From Pedobacter sp. Leaf194 (lineage in GTDB: Bacteria > Bacteroidota > Bacteroidia > Sphingobacteriales > Sphingobacteriaceae), in contig NZ_LMPU01000009.1 in the NCBI RefSeq assembly GCF_001423945.1, positions 434,416 through 498,415 on the forward strand: a stretch of DNA of 64,000 nt, read 5' to 3'. Numbering within the stretch: the first letter of the stretch is position 1; each line of letters opens with the position of its first letter. The notes under the pieces are model-generated. The model saw only the letters and a program-made list of their open reading frames with translations, was not told where the DNA came from and searched no databases. The translations under genes and the position numbers were made by a program. This document shows positions 56,717 through 64,000 of the stretch, piece after piece.

Positions 56717-57196
56717 ATGCTACTTAAATCAAACTTTGTAACTAAAAACAAAAATGTAATCCTTTACGGTATTTCATTGGCCGTGTTATTGTTTTTATTG
56801 AAATGGTTGGAACTCCGGTTTATAATAATGAGCCATGCTTTCGAAATATATGCAGGAATAATTGCCTTAATTTTTACCGGCCTTGGCATCTGGCTGGCTT
56901 TAAGGCTCACCAAACCCAAAATTAAAACCGTCGTTGTCGAAAAGGAAATCTATGTGGAGAAACCCGAAAACTTCACCGTTAACCAGCACGAACTGGCGAA
57001 ACTCAATTTAAGTAAACGCGAACTGGAAGTTTTAAACCTAATGGCAACCGGTTTAAGTAACCAGGAAATAGCCGCTCAGTTATTCGTTTCAGTGAATACG
57101 GTGAAGACGCATAGTTCAAAACTGTTCGAAAAAATGGAAGTTAAACGCAGAACACAGGCTGTGGAAATGGCTAAGCGCCTCAATATAATCAAGTAA
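56717..57196 (+). CDS. LuxR-type regulator with N-terminal membrane segments
   Basis: The protein has 159 residues from ATG 56717 (an in-frame TTG at 56690 is rejected). Two hydrophobic segments lie in residues 10-65, then a LuxR HTH ([39 protein letters not shown]). It is a membrane-tethered regulator. A DUF4199 membrane protein follows and is typical of this pairing in Bacteroidota; its signal is unknown. Confidence 0.88.
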   Translation: MLLKSNFVTKNKNVILYGISLAVLLFLLKWLELRFIIMSHAFEIYAGIIALIFTGLGIWLALRLTKPKIKTVVVEKEIYVEKPENFTVNQHELAKLNLSKRELEVLNLMATGLSNQEIAAQLFVSVNTVKTHSSKLFEKMEVKRRTQAVEMAKRLNIIK

Positions 57197-57308
57197 AAAA
57201 TCACCCTAAAGCATGTAAATCAGACCTTTTTTAAAAATCACCCGAAAGTATGAACGATGAATAAAATGTTTCCTGGAAATTGTTCCTCGAAACTTAAAAA
57301 AAAATAAA

Positions 57309-57848
57309 ATGAAAAGAATTGTTATCGTATTCGGGTTAATTGCAGGTGTTGTGGTTTCCGCTTTAATGTTGTTCTCAATCACTAACTGCTACAAGAACGC
57401 AAATTTTGAAGGCAGCATGATTATCGGTTATGCGTCCATGCTGCTCGCGTTTTCCTTTATATTTGTCGCGGTAAAAAGCTATCGCGATAAACATAATAAT
57501 GGCGTAATATCTTTCGGGAAAGCATTTCAGATTGGCTTATACATCAGCTTAATAGCATCGACTATGTATGTTGCGGTGTGGTTAATCGACTACTATTTAT
57601 TTGTGCCTGATTTTATGGATAAATATACCGCCCATGCCCTTGCAGAAGCTAAAAAAGCAGGAGCAACCGCAACAGAAATGGCTGTAAAAGTTAAAGAAAT
57701 GAATGATTATAGGGAAATGTACAAGAGTCCGGTTTTAGTCATTCTCTTTACTTACATGGAAATCCTGCCTGTTGGCTTAATTGTTTCTGTTATTTGTGCT
57801 TTAATTTTTAAAAGGACGAAAGCTGAACCACGCTTAATGGCAGAATAA
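57309..57848 (+). CDS. DUF4199 membrane protein
   Basis: The protein has 179 residues. Four transmembrane segments are evident, with the DUF4199 loop containing KKAGATATEMAVKVKEMND. The function is unknown. It follows the LuxR-type gene by 112 bases, an arrangement I have seen repeatedly in Bacteroidota. Confidence 0.85.
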   Translation: MKRIVIVFGLIAGVVVSALMLFSITNCYKNANFEGSMIIGYASMLLAFSFIFVAVKSYRDKHNNGVISFGKAFQIGLYISLIASTMYVAVWLIDYYLFVPDFMDKYTAHALAEAKKAGATATEMAVKVKEMNDYREMYKSPVLVILFTYMEILPVGLIVSVICALIFKRTKAEPRLMAE

Positions 57849-57923
57849 CTCTATTTCAGAGATTGGAAGCCACTTAAAGTAATCTATTGATTAATAATTC
57901 TAACTTCGCCGAAAATTTTAATC

Positions 57924-58136
57924 ATGGATACTAAAGACAGCAACGGCAACATCCTAAACGAGGGAGATTCGGTTACCACAATCAAAACCCTAAAAGTTAA
58001 AGGAATGGCTTCGGATATTAAGCAAGGAACGGCGGTGAAAAATATTCGCTTAACTGATGATCCTAAGGCCATAGAAGGAAAAGTGAACGGTACCATTCTG
58101 GTGTTGAAAACTGAATTTTTGAAGAAGAAAAACTAG
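57924..58136 (+). CDS. PhnA/YjdM-domain protein
   Basis: The protein has 70 residues. DSNGNILNEGDSVTTIKTL, VKNIRLTDDPKAIEGKVNG match the C-terminal domain of PhnA (YjdM). In E. coli YjdM has an additional zinc ribbon, which is absent here. The annotation as an alkylphosphonate protein is historical and not supported by a phn cluster nearby. Confidence 0.85.
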   Translation: MDTKDSNGNILNEGDSVTTIKTLKVKGMASDIKQGTAVKNIRLTDDPKAIEGKVNGTILVLKTEFLKKKN

Positions 58137-58182
58137 ATATTTATTGGAGTGGTTTTTGTAGCAATCTGCGAAATCAAAACCT

Positions 58183-58590
58183 ATGAAAAAATTATTAATA
58201 TTTTGTTTCCTGATATGCCTCTTAAGCTCTTGTCTGGAAAAGCTTGACCCTGCAAAATTGAAAAATACAACCTGGGAACTGACTGAACTAACCGGCAAAA
58301 CGCTCCCTGAAAATGCTAAAGCAACGTTAAATTTTGGCGATAGTTTGAATGTGACAGGGAAATCTTTCTGCAACAACTACGGCGGAAAAGCGGAGATGAG
58401 TGACGGAAAAGTATCGCTAAAGAATATATACGGCACAAAAATGATGTGTCAGGAAACAGCCTCAGAAGAAAATGCTTTCCTAACTGCATTAAATGAAACG
58501 GATAATGCCAAACTGGTTGATGGTCAGTTAAAACTATTTAAAGGTGAACAAACGCTACTGGTTTTTAAAAAAGTGAATTCAACAAATTAA
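58183..58590 (+). CDS. META-domain lipoprotein
   Basis: The protein has 135 residues. Signal peptide and lipobox (LLSSC) are clear. The META-type fold is indicated by TTWELTELTGKTLPENAKAT, FCNNYGGKAEM, TKMMCQETASEENAFL. META/HslJ proteins are surface lipoproteins of unknown function; in E. coli HslJ contributes to novobiocin tolerance. It follows the PhnA gene by 46 bases. Confidence 0.88.
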   Translation: MKKLLIFCFLICLLSSCLEKLDPAKLKNTTWELTELTGKTLPENAKATLNFGDSLNVTGKSFCNNYGGKAEMSDGKVSLKNIYGTKMMCQETASEENAFLTALNETDNAKLVDGQLKLFKGEQTLLVFKKVNSTN

Positions 58591-58651
58591 CATTTACGAA
58601 GGCTTCTACAGAACCAATTTTTTGTTATTTTCGGCCTTTTAAGCAAGAACA

Positions 58652-59596
58652 ATGTATCTAAAATTAACGCGGGATTTAAAGTTTTTTTTCTCAACTCTGA
58701 GAAAAGCGTTCAATTTATTTCAAAAAAACGACCCATTGCGACTTGCAGGTGCAACCGCTTTTTTTACCAATTTTGCCTTGCCTCCTATTCTCATTATCTT
58801 AATCAGGCTGTTCGGGATGTTCACCGACAGACGGTTGTTGGTTACGCACCTTTTTGAGCGCTTGAATAACATACTCGATGATGAAAGTATTGCCCAGATA
58901 AGGCTAACGTTAAGAAATATCCGCGGCATCAATCAGGAATGGTACATTACGCTTTTCAGCTTTGTCTTCTTTTTATTTGTTGCTACAACACTCTTCAACG
59001 TTATTAAAAATTCTCTTGAACAAATCTGGAATATTGGTTTACAAGATAAAAAGGGTATTGTGGACACACTAAAGTCGAGGGCAATTTCGGTTACGATTAT
59101 TTTGTTGGCGGGAATCCTGTTTTTTATAGGGCTACTGGCAGATAGCATTCAGGCAATAATTGGCTCGTACCTGAAAACGAATTCGCCTTCATTTGAGTTG
59201 GTAGCAACTTCTGTCATCAATCAGTTGGTGTTTGTAATTATTGTTACCGCGTGGTTTACCATTCTCTTCAGGTTTTTAACAAATGGCAGGCCAACCTGGC
59301 GGGCAGCAATTTCTGGCGGACTGCTAACCGGGTGTTTATTTACGGCCGGAAAATTTATTCTGCGAATCCTTTTGCCACTCAGCAACATCAGTAACATTTA
59401 CGGTTCAGCGGGTTCCATCATCGTGATTATGCTTTTTGTTTTCTACTCCTCACTTATTTTCTATTTTGGCGCATCATTTATTAAAGCTTTAAGTGTTGGC
59501 AGAGATACACCAATCATCCCCAAAAATGGCGCATTTGCTTACGAGCTAACCGCTATTGACGGCGAATTAGATGTGCATAAAAAAGAGGATAACTGA
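58652..59596 (+). CDS. YihY/BrkB-family inner-membrane protein
   Basis: The protein has 314 residues with six predicted transmembrane segments and the family stretch DPLRLAGATAFFTNFALPPI near residue 25 and AGSIIVIMLFVFYSSLIFYF near 270. It was once called ribonuclease BN, which is wrong for this family; a transport role is thought likely. The stop codon lies within the stem of a terminator. Confidence 0.9.
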   Translation: MYLKLTRDLKFFFSTLRKAFNLFQKNDPLRLAGATAFFTNFALPPILIILIRLFGMFTDRRLLVTHLFERLNNILDDESIAQIRLTLRNIRGINQEWYITLFSFVFFLFVATTLFNVIKNSLEQIWNIGLQDKKGIVDTLKSRAISVTIILLAGILFFIGLLADSIQAIIGSYLKTNSPSFELVATSVINQLVFVIIVTAWFTILFRFLTNGRPTWRAAISGGLLTGCLFTAGKFILRILLPLSNISNIYGSAGSIIVIMLFVFYSSLIFYFGASFIKALSVGRDTPIIPKNGAFAYELTAIDGELDVHKKEDN

Positions 59597-59616
59597 AAAA
59601 TCAATTATCCTCTTTT
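59582..59616. terminator. terminator overlapping the end of the YihY gene
   Basis: Stem AAAAGAGGATAA / TTATCCTCTTTT with a T-run on the plus strand. It includes the last codons and stop of the YihY gene and also lies just downstream of the minus-strand gene at 59630-59905. Confidence 0.9.
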
Positions 59617-59629
59617 TTGGTAGAATCAC

Positions 59630-59905
59630 TTAATGCACTGCAGGTACTTTTTCGTAATCCTGCATCTCAAATACTGCAAGTTTGTTTAAGAGATTGTAAT
59701 GTAAGGTTCCGAATAAGTTAACGAGTCCGTCATTGTTTTTTCCTTCTATCCAAACAGATTCTTTAACTACTTCCATATTTTTTACAGGTTTGTCGTTAAA
59801 AAGTGTTTCCTCATCTTTGATAATTAACTCATTCACATCAATTCTGAATTGATTTAACAAGGCAACAAAGTTTTGCCCTTTAAGTAATAATTCTTTTAAG
59901 TTCAT
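59630..59905 (-). CDS. small hypothetical protein
   Basis: The protein has 91 residues, slightly acidic and helical (MNLKELLLKGQNFVALLNQF, DGLVNLFGTLHYNLLNKLAV). I recognise no family. The start ATG 59905 is preceded by TACCCTATG-type AT-rich sequence with no strong ribosome binding site. Confidence 0.55.
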   Translation of the reverse strand: MNLKELLLKGQNFVALLNQFRIDVNELIIKDEETLFNDKPVKNMEVVKESVWIEGKNNDGLVNLFGTLHYNLLNKLAVFEMQDYEKVPAVH

Positions 59906-59977
59906 AGGGTAAATATTAGGTTAGTTGTATTTTAAAAGCATTATTATTCAAAAGGCCAGCTAAAAAGAATTCTACTT

Positions 59978-60568
59978 TTATAGAATTCTATAGCCTAAGC
60001 CGATTGTAAAGAGGTTTAATTTAGTTGGCGGATAGCCATCTTTGTTCAATTTTGATAGGCCAAGCTCATATCTTGCGTCGATGCTAAGTTTCTTAATGTC
60101 TAAACCAGCTCCGAATTGCCAGGAAACTGCCTGATCCTTAAAATTACCAGAAAAAACATTACCAGTTGCCTGACCTAAACTTTGCTTATCATCTAAAATA
60201 AGGGAGAACATAGGGCCGGTGTTAACACGCAAGCCAACGCCTATAGCGCCAAACTTAGTCCCAACTAACAGTGGCACATCTAAACTTGTAAACCTTACCT
60301 GATTTACCTGCCCGGTTGCATCACTTACCAAATTGGTTTTCTTACCCGAAATGTATAACTCAGGCTGGAAAAACACACCCGCTCCACCTACTCTTGCCCA
60401 CAACCCGCCATAAAATCCTGTTCTGTTATCACTACTGAAAGTATTTTCAGTATCAAATTTTGAAAAGTTAGCACCAGCTTTTACGCCAAGCTGAAATGAA
60501 GGTAAAATTTGTGCACTTGCACAAAAGCCCGCAAACAAGCAGGCGATTGAAAGATAGAGAGATTTCAT
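59978..60568 (-). CDS. PorT-like outer-membrane beta-barrel protein
   Basis: The protein has 196 residues. Signal peptide cleavage near CASAQ. The mature part begins FQLGVKAGANFSKFDTENTF and ends NLFTIGLGYRIL, typical of small eight-strand barrels (porin family / PorT-like). No specific function. Another barrel gene is at 28.4 kb. Confidence 0.87.
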   Translation of the reverse strand: MKSLYLSIACLFAGFCASAQILPSFQLGVKAGANFSKFDTENTFSSDNRTGFYGGLWARVGGAGVFFQPELYISGKKTNLVSDATGQVNQVRFTSLDVPLLVGTKFGAIGVGLRVNTGPMFSLILDDKQSLGQATGNVFSGNFKDQAVSWQFGAGLDIKKLSIDARYELGLSKLNKDGYPPTKLNLFTIGLGYRIL

Positions 60569-60583
60569 GATCGTGTTTATTAA

Positions 60584-60880
60584 TTAGCTTGTTGCGTTGT
60601 TTATTGCTTCCTGCTCTTTAAGCGCATCTACATTGTTCTTATCACCAAAATTTTGAGTCTTATCAGCAAAATAATCTAAAATACCTGAAATGGTATCTAA
60701 GTTATCAGCAAGATTCTGATGAATATCCGGCAAATCGTTTTCTAATCTTTTATCGCTTAATTCGATGTTATCTACTTCGATTTTCGCTATTTTTTGGATA
60801 AGTGCCTGTTGCGAATTCTGTAAATCTTCCAATTCACGCACAATCTTTTCCATTAATTCAAACTTCTTTAAAGTATTCAT
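60584..60880 (-). CDS. coiled-coil hypothetical protein
   Basis: The protein has 98 residues from ATG 60880. Heptad-like repeats (MEKIVRELEDLQNSQQALIQ, DIHQNLADNLDTISGILDYF) suggest a coiled coil. No family. It precedes the PorT-like gene by 15 bases on the same strand. Confidence 0.6.
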   Translation of the reverse strand: MNTLKKFELMEKIVRELEDLQNSQQALIQKIAKIEVDNIELSDKRLENDLPDIHQNLADNLDTISGILDYFADKTQNFGDKNNVDALKEQEAINNATS

Positions 60881-61011
60881 AGCTTCTTGTTTTAATATTA
60901 TGTTATAAACAATAAACCGCGACAGGCCGTTTTTGTTTTCAGAAGGAAAATTTTTAACGAGGATTTGCAATTACCAAAAACAACTAATAGATTAGTTGAA
61001 AACTAAATTAT

Positions 61012-62163
61012 ATGAAAAGGTGGCTTGCTAGTCTTGTAATCATGTTATGTTGTAATGCCGTATTCAGCCAAACTGCTAATTTGGTTGATAAAGAAAAGCT
61101 TTTCGATTTTTACCAGACACAGCGATACGCTGATGCTGCAAATTACTTAAGAACGGTTTATGGGGAAGACATAACTGATGCCAGAACGCTGTCGCAAATT
61201 GGCTATTGTTACCTGATGAGTGGCAATAACGTAGATGCGGAGAAATTTTACCTCAAGGCTTATAGCGTGCAACCGCATAGTTTACCGATATTGTTTAGCC
61301 TGGCTAGCATAAATTCAAGGCGGGGAAATATTGACAAAGCGAAATTGTACTACGGAGAAATTGTAAAGATAGATAGCAATAATTTTAGTGTCTATAAATC
61401 GCTGGCTAATCTGTTTGCCTCTAATAAGGATTCACTTAAGCTTGTATACCTTGTCAAAGCGAATAAACTCAACCCTTTGGAAGGCGATGTTGCTAATGAT
61501 TTGGCCGATGTTTATGCCGGTTTACAAGAGCGGGAAAAAGCCTACAAGGTTTTAAATGTAGCCATTGCTGCTGATACGGGTAACATCATTTTAAAAAAAG
61601 CACTTTTACCGATAGCTAATTTTTTAAAAAAATATAATGAAGTTATTGCTTCTGGCGAGAAGATTTTGAGTGTTGATAACGATGCTTATGTAATTAAAGA
61701 CGTTGCCAAGGCCTACTATTTTACCAAAAACTATACAAAGGCAATAAGCTTATTTAAACTGTTGGAAGTAATGGGCTTACAAAATGAGGCTACGCTATAT
61801 TATACCTAGCTCGGCTATAGAGCACTCAAAAATTATTCGGCCGCCGCTACCTATACAAAAAGAACAATTGATGAAGCAATTTCTCCAAACACCGCCGATT
61901 ATTACGCTTTGCTGGGTCTAATTTATCAGGAAACAGACAAACTGGTGCAGGCAACCTCCGCTTATAAAAGAGGCCTGGAGTTTAAAGAAACGCCTGCCAT
62001 CTACTATCGTTTGGGTATTTTACACGATACGAAGTATAAGCAGCTTAAACAGGCAGAAAAATATTACAAGCTTTACCTTGCAAGCAAGCTTAATGCAGAA
62101 ACAGATAAAGATGAAATTGCTTACGTAAAAGCCAGAATGAAGCAGTTGAAAAACCCTGATTAG
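61012..62163 (+). pseudogene. TPR-repeat secreted protein gene with one in-frame amber codon
   Basis: A signal peptide (MKRWLASLVIMLCCNAVFSQ) is followed by about eight tetratricopeptide repeats. The frame is continuous from 61012 to 62163 except for TAG at 61807-61809 (codon 266), between LYYT and LGYRALKNYSAAATYTKR, inside a TPR helix. A CAG codon there would restore a Gln, so a C-to-T change is the simplest explanation. The protein would otherwise be 383 residues. It is a periplasmic or surface scaffold-type protein. Confidence 0.8.
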
Positions 62164-62621
62164 CTTAAATTTTGAAAAACGGGTTTTACATTGTCCCAAA
62201 ATTCATCAAGTGCAATCAGTCTGGGCTTAAAAAAAGAAATCAGCTCGGGCCAGTCTTGCTTGTTGTAAATATTAACGTTTTCCAGTGTGGTTGATATCCG
62301 ACTAACCGTTTTGCCGTATTCGTCTGTCGCATCCTGCATCCAGTGCCACTGCTCGCCCATGGAACTTGCAAACAGCGTTTTGAATTCTTCAAATTGGTTG
62401 AAAAACAATTCCCGTATGCCTTCATCAGTGTGGGTAAGCTGAATGGAGATGATGGCTTTTTTGGTATTAACATCCATTTTAATGAAAACGTGTTTAACGC
62501 CGGTTTTGTAATTTATCCAATTTACAGGATAGCCATCAGTAGCAGGAACCGGTTTCATATATTGCCCAAAACTTATCCAAAACTGTTGCCGTAACTTTGC
62601 CGCCTCTTCCTTACTATACAT
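62160..62621 (-). CDS. DUF4268 family protein
   Basis: The protein has 153 residues. QFWISFGQYMKPVPATDGYP at the start and FKTLFASSMGEQWHWMQDA near 90 are the DUF4268 pattern, a family related to nuclease-type folds but without assigned function. It converges with the TPR gene, overlapping by four bases at the stops. Confidence 0.85.
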   Translation of the reverse strand: MYSKEEAAKLRQQFWISFGQYMKPVPATDGYPVNWINYKTGVKHVFIKMDVNTKKAIISIQLTHTDEGIRELFFNQFEEFKTLFASSMGEQWHWMQDATDEYGKTVSRISTTLENVNIYNKQDWPELISFFKPRLIALDEFWDNVKPVFQNLS

Positions 62622-62779
62622 ATTAGCTTCTGCTTGCTATCTACAGCAAAATTAAAGTTTAATTCGGTTTTAAAAGGGAATGTTTCGCTCGCGATCAAGT
62701 ATTTGCCGGCCTCAACTATTGGCAATGTTTGAATAAAATGAAGCTTTAGACTCTTGCGGTTAAAGATAATTTCACAGTG

Positions 62780-63367
62780 TTATTTATTGCCCATTAGTTT
62801 GGCGACATACTTTCCAATAATATCGAACTCTAGATTTACAACATCGCCAGGCATAACTTCCTGCAGGTTTGTGTGTTCAAAGGTGTATGGAATGATAAAT
62901 ACTGAAAACTCATCAGCAGCTGAATTTACAACCGTTAAGCTAATTCCGTTTACGCAGGCCGAACCTTTTTCTACCGTAACATTTCCGAGGGAAGCATCAT
63001 ATTTAAAACGAAATTCCCAGCTTCCGTCCAGTTCTTCTCGTTTTATGCAGGTTGCGGTCTGGTCTACATGCCCTTGAACGATGTGTCCATCTAGTCTGGC
63101 GTTCATTTGCATGCAACGTTCGAGATTTACCTTGCTGCCGGTTTTTAAATTACCCAAACTGGTTTTGCTAAGTGTTTCATCAATAGCCGTTACCGTATGG
63201 GTATTCTCTCCAAGGGCCACAACAGTAAGGCAAACGCCGTTATGCGCCACACTTTGGTCGATTTTTAACTCTTTACTAATCGCTGAAGCAATAGTAAAGT
63301 GAATATTTGATTGTTCGGTTTTAATGGCTGTAACCTCGCCAAGGGTTTCGATTATTCCGGTAAACAT
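62780..63367 (-). CDS. ribE: riboflavin synthase, alpha chain
   Basis: The protein has 195 residues, the usual size. The two lumazine-binding repeats begin MFTGIIETLGEVTAIK and MNARLDGHIVQGHVDQ. It catalyses dismutation of 6,7-dimethyl-8-ribityllumazine to riboflavin. No other rib gene is adjacent. The next gene on the strand (biotin carboxylase) ends nine bases before its start. Confidence 0.96.
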   Translation of the reverse strand: MFTGIIETLGEVTAIKTEQSNIHFTIASAISKELKIDQSVAHNGVCLTVVALGENTHTVTAIDETLSKTSLGNLKTGSKVNLERCMQMNARLDGHIVQGHVDQTATCIKREELDGSWEFRFKYDASLGNVTVEKGSACVNGISLTVVNSAADEFSVFIIPYTFEHTNLQEVMPGDVVNLEFDIIGKYVAKLMGNK

Positions 63368-63376
63368 TTCAAGCTA

Positions 63377-64000
63377 TTAATAATTCATTCTGTTTTTTCG
63401 CCAATTGGAGGTAACTCCCGACAAATCTTTTTGCGCAACATCAATTTCCGGTTTTTGAAACAATTTCGATGCGATTACCGCAGCAATTAAGGCTTCATCG
63501 TCATTTTCAGCTTTCAAACTTCCGGCGTTAAAGTATTTACCTACGAAATGAGTATCAAACCTCCCGGTTTTAAAAGCTTCATGTTGCATCACAAATTTAC
63601 CAAATCCAAGGGTGGTTTCTATCCCGGTAATCTCATATTCTTCAATTGCCCTAACCATTCTCTGTATTGCCTCTTCCCTATCTTTACCAAAGGTTATGAG
63701 CTTCGCGATCATTGGGTCGTAATAAATCGGGATTTCCATTCCCTGTTCAAAACCATCATCCACTCTTACGCCGTTACCTTTGGGCGTTTTATAGGTTTGA
63801 AGTCTACCAATATCCGGAAGGAAATTATTGTTTGGGTCTTCAGCATAAACCCTAAGTTCTATCGCATGGCCACTTATCTTCAGGTCTGCCTGCGAAAATC
63901 CAATTGGTTCGCCGGCGGCAATTTTTATTTGTTCCTTTACAAGGTCAATTCCGGTAATTAATTCTGTAACAGGGTGTTCAACCTGTAACCGGGTATTCAT
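63377..64000 (-). CDS. accC: biotin carboxylase, C-terminal part
   Basis: The fragment (207 codons, open to the window edge) begins with the biotin carboxylase catalytic stretch MNTRLQVEHPVTELITG, so the true start is outside the window. The carboxylase C-terminal domain (AIELRVYAEDPNNNFLPDIG, DDGFEQGMEIPIYYDPMIAK) is complete. It could be accC of acetyl-CoA carboxylase or the biotin carboxylase chain of a propionyl/acyl-CoA carboxylase; the sequence alone does not decide. Confidence 0.88.
   Translation of the reverse strand: MNTRLQVEHPVTELITGIDLVKEQIKIAAGEPIGFSQADLKISGHAIELRVYAEDPNNNFLPDIGRLQTYKTPKGNGVRVDDGFEQGMEIPIYYDPMIAKLITFGKDREEAIQRMVRAIEEYEITGIETTLGFGKFVMQHEAFKTGRFDTHFVGKYFNAGSLKAENDDEALIAAVIASKLFQKPEIDVAQKDLSGVTSNWRKNRMNY

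Noticed and set aside
62622..62779. Open minus-strand frame upstream of the DUF4268 gene (about 68 codons running through its start region)
   Set aside because: It has no ATG or GTG start and no ribosome binding site, and it begins just after the ribE stop. It may be chance or a remnant; I cannot support it as a gene.

Overview
The window reads as chromosomal DNA of a Bacteroidota member, most likely Sphingobacteriaceae and Pedobacter-like. This is inferred from gene content and signals rather than from any database search: LytTR/LytS-type two-component pairs, SWIM-SNF2 helicase, monomeric isocitrate dehydrogenase, DUF4199, DUF4256, PorT-like barrels, a TonB receptor, the rpsF-rpsR-rplI order, and TAnnTTTG -7 promoter boxes. 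Individual 60-base lines that I counted in housekeeping genes are about 40-42% G+C.

Left part (1-32 kb): a 3'-truncated SNF2 helicase, an alpha/beta hydrolase, a MazG-like NTP pyrophosphohydrolase, a LytS/LytTR pair, a DUF47 (PhoU-like) protein, an S41 protease, a tandem pair of tRNA-Phe genes, an HdrC/HdrB-like Fe-S electron-transfer pair, an AsmA-like protein, MtgA, the S6-S18-L9 operon, dnaX, a Crp/Fnr regulator with a DJ-1 protein and an ABM monooxygenase, monomeric ICD, a PQQ-type sugar dehydrogenase and a TonB receptor.

Middle part (32-50 kb) is accessory. It holds a frameshifted DUF218 gene, an HxlR remnant, an ArsR-SRPBCC-VOC cassette, a rifampin ADP-ribosyltransferase (Arr), a stress-type cluster (KOW, DUF2383, YciF-like and an ECF sigma factor), the relic of a large serine recombinase, a Fic protein with a conspicuous palindromic promoter, and a visibly G+C-richer segment (about 45.6-49.0 kb) with a second LytS/LytTR pair and two secreted proteins. 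That segment lies between two 58-bp imperfect repeats.

Right part (50-64 kb): AraC regulators, DNA repair (Tag; then a tightly overlapping AraC-Ada methyltransferase, Ada zinc-domain protein and AlkB operon that looks like an adaptive response to alkylation), LuxR/DUF4199, PhnA-domain and META proteins, YihY, a PorT-like barrel, a TPR gene broken by one amber codon, riboflavin synthase and the C-terminal part of biotin carboxylase.

The observation I consider most worth testing is an A10 tract in dnaX exactly after the clamp-loader core. Slippage by one base in either direction there gives an immediate stop, predicting a gamma-like short subunit. No complete CRISPR array, intact insertion sequence, prophage or obvious novel multi-gene defence system was seen.
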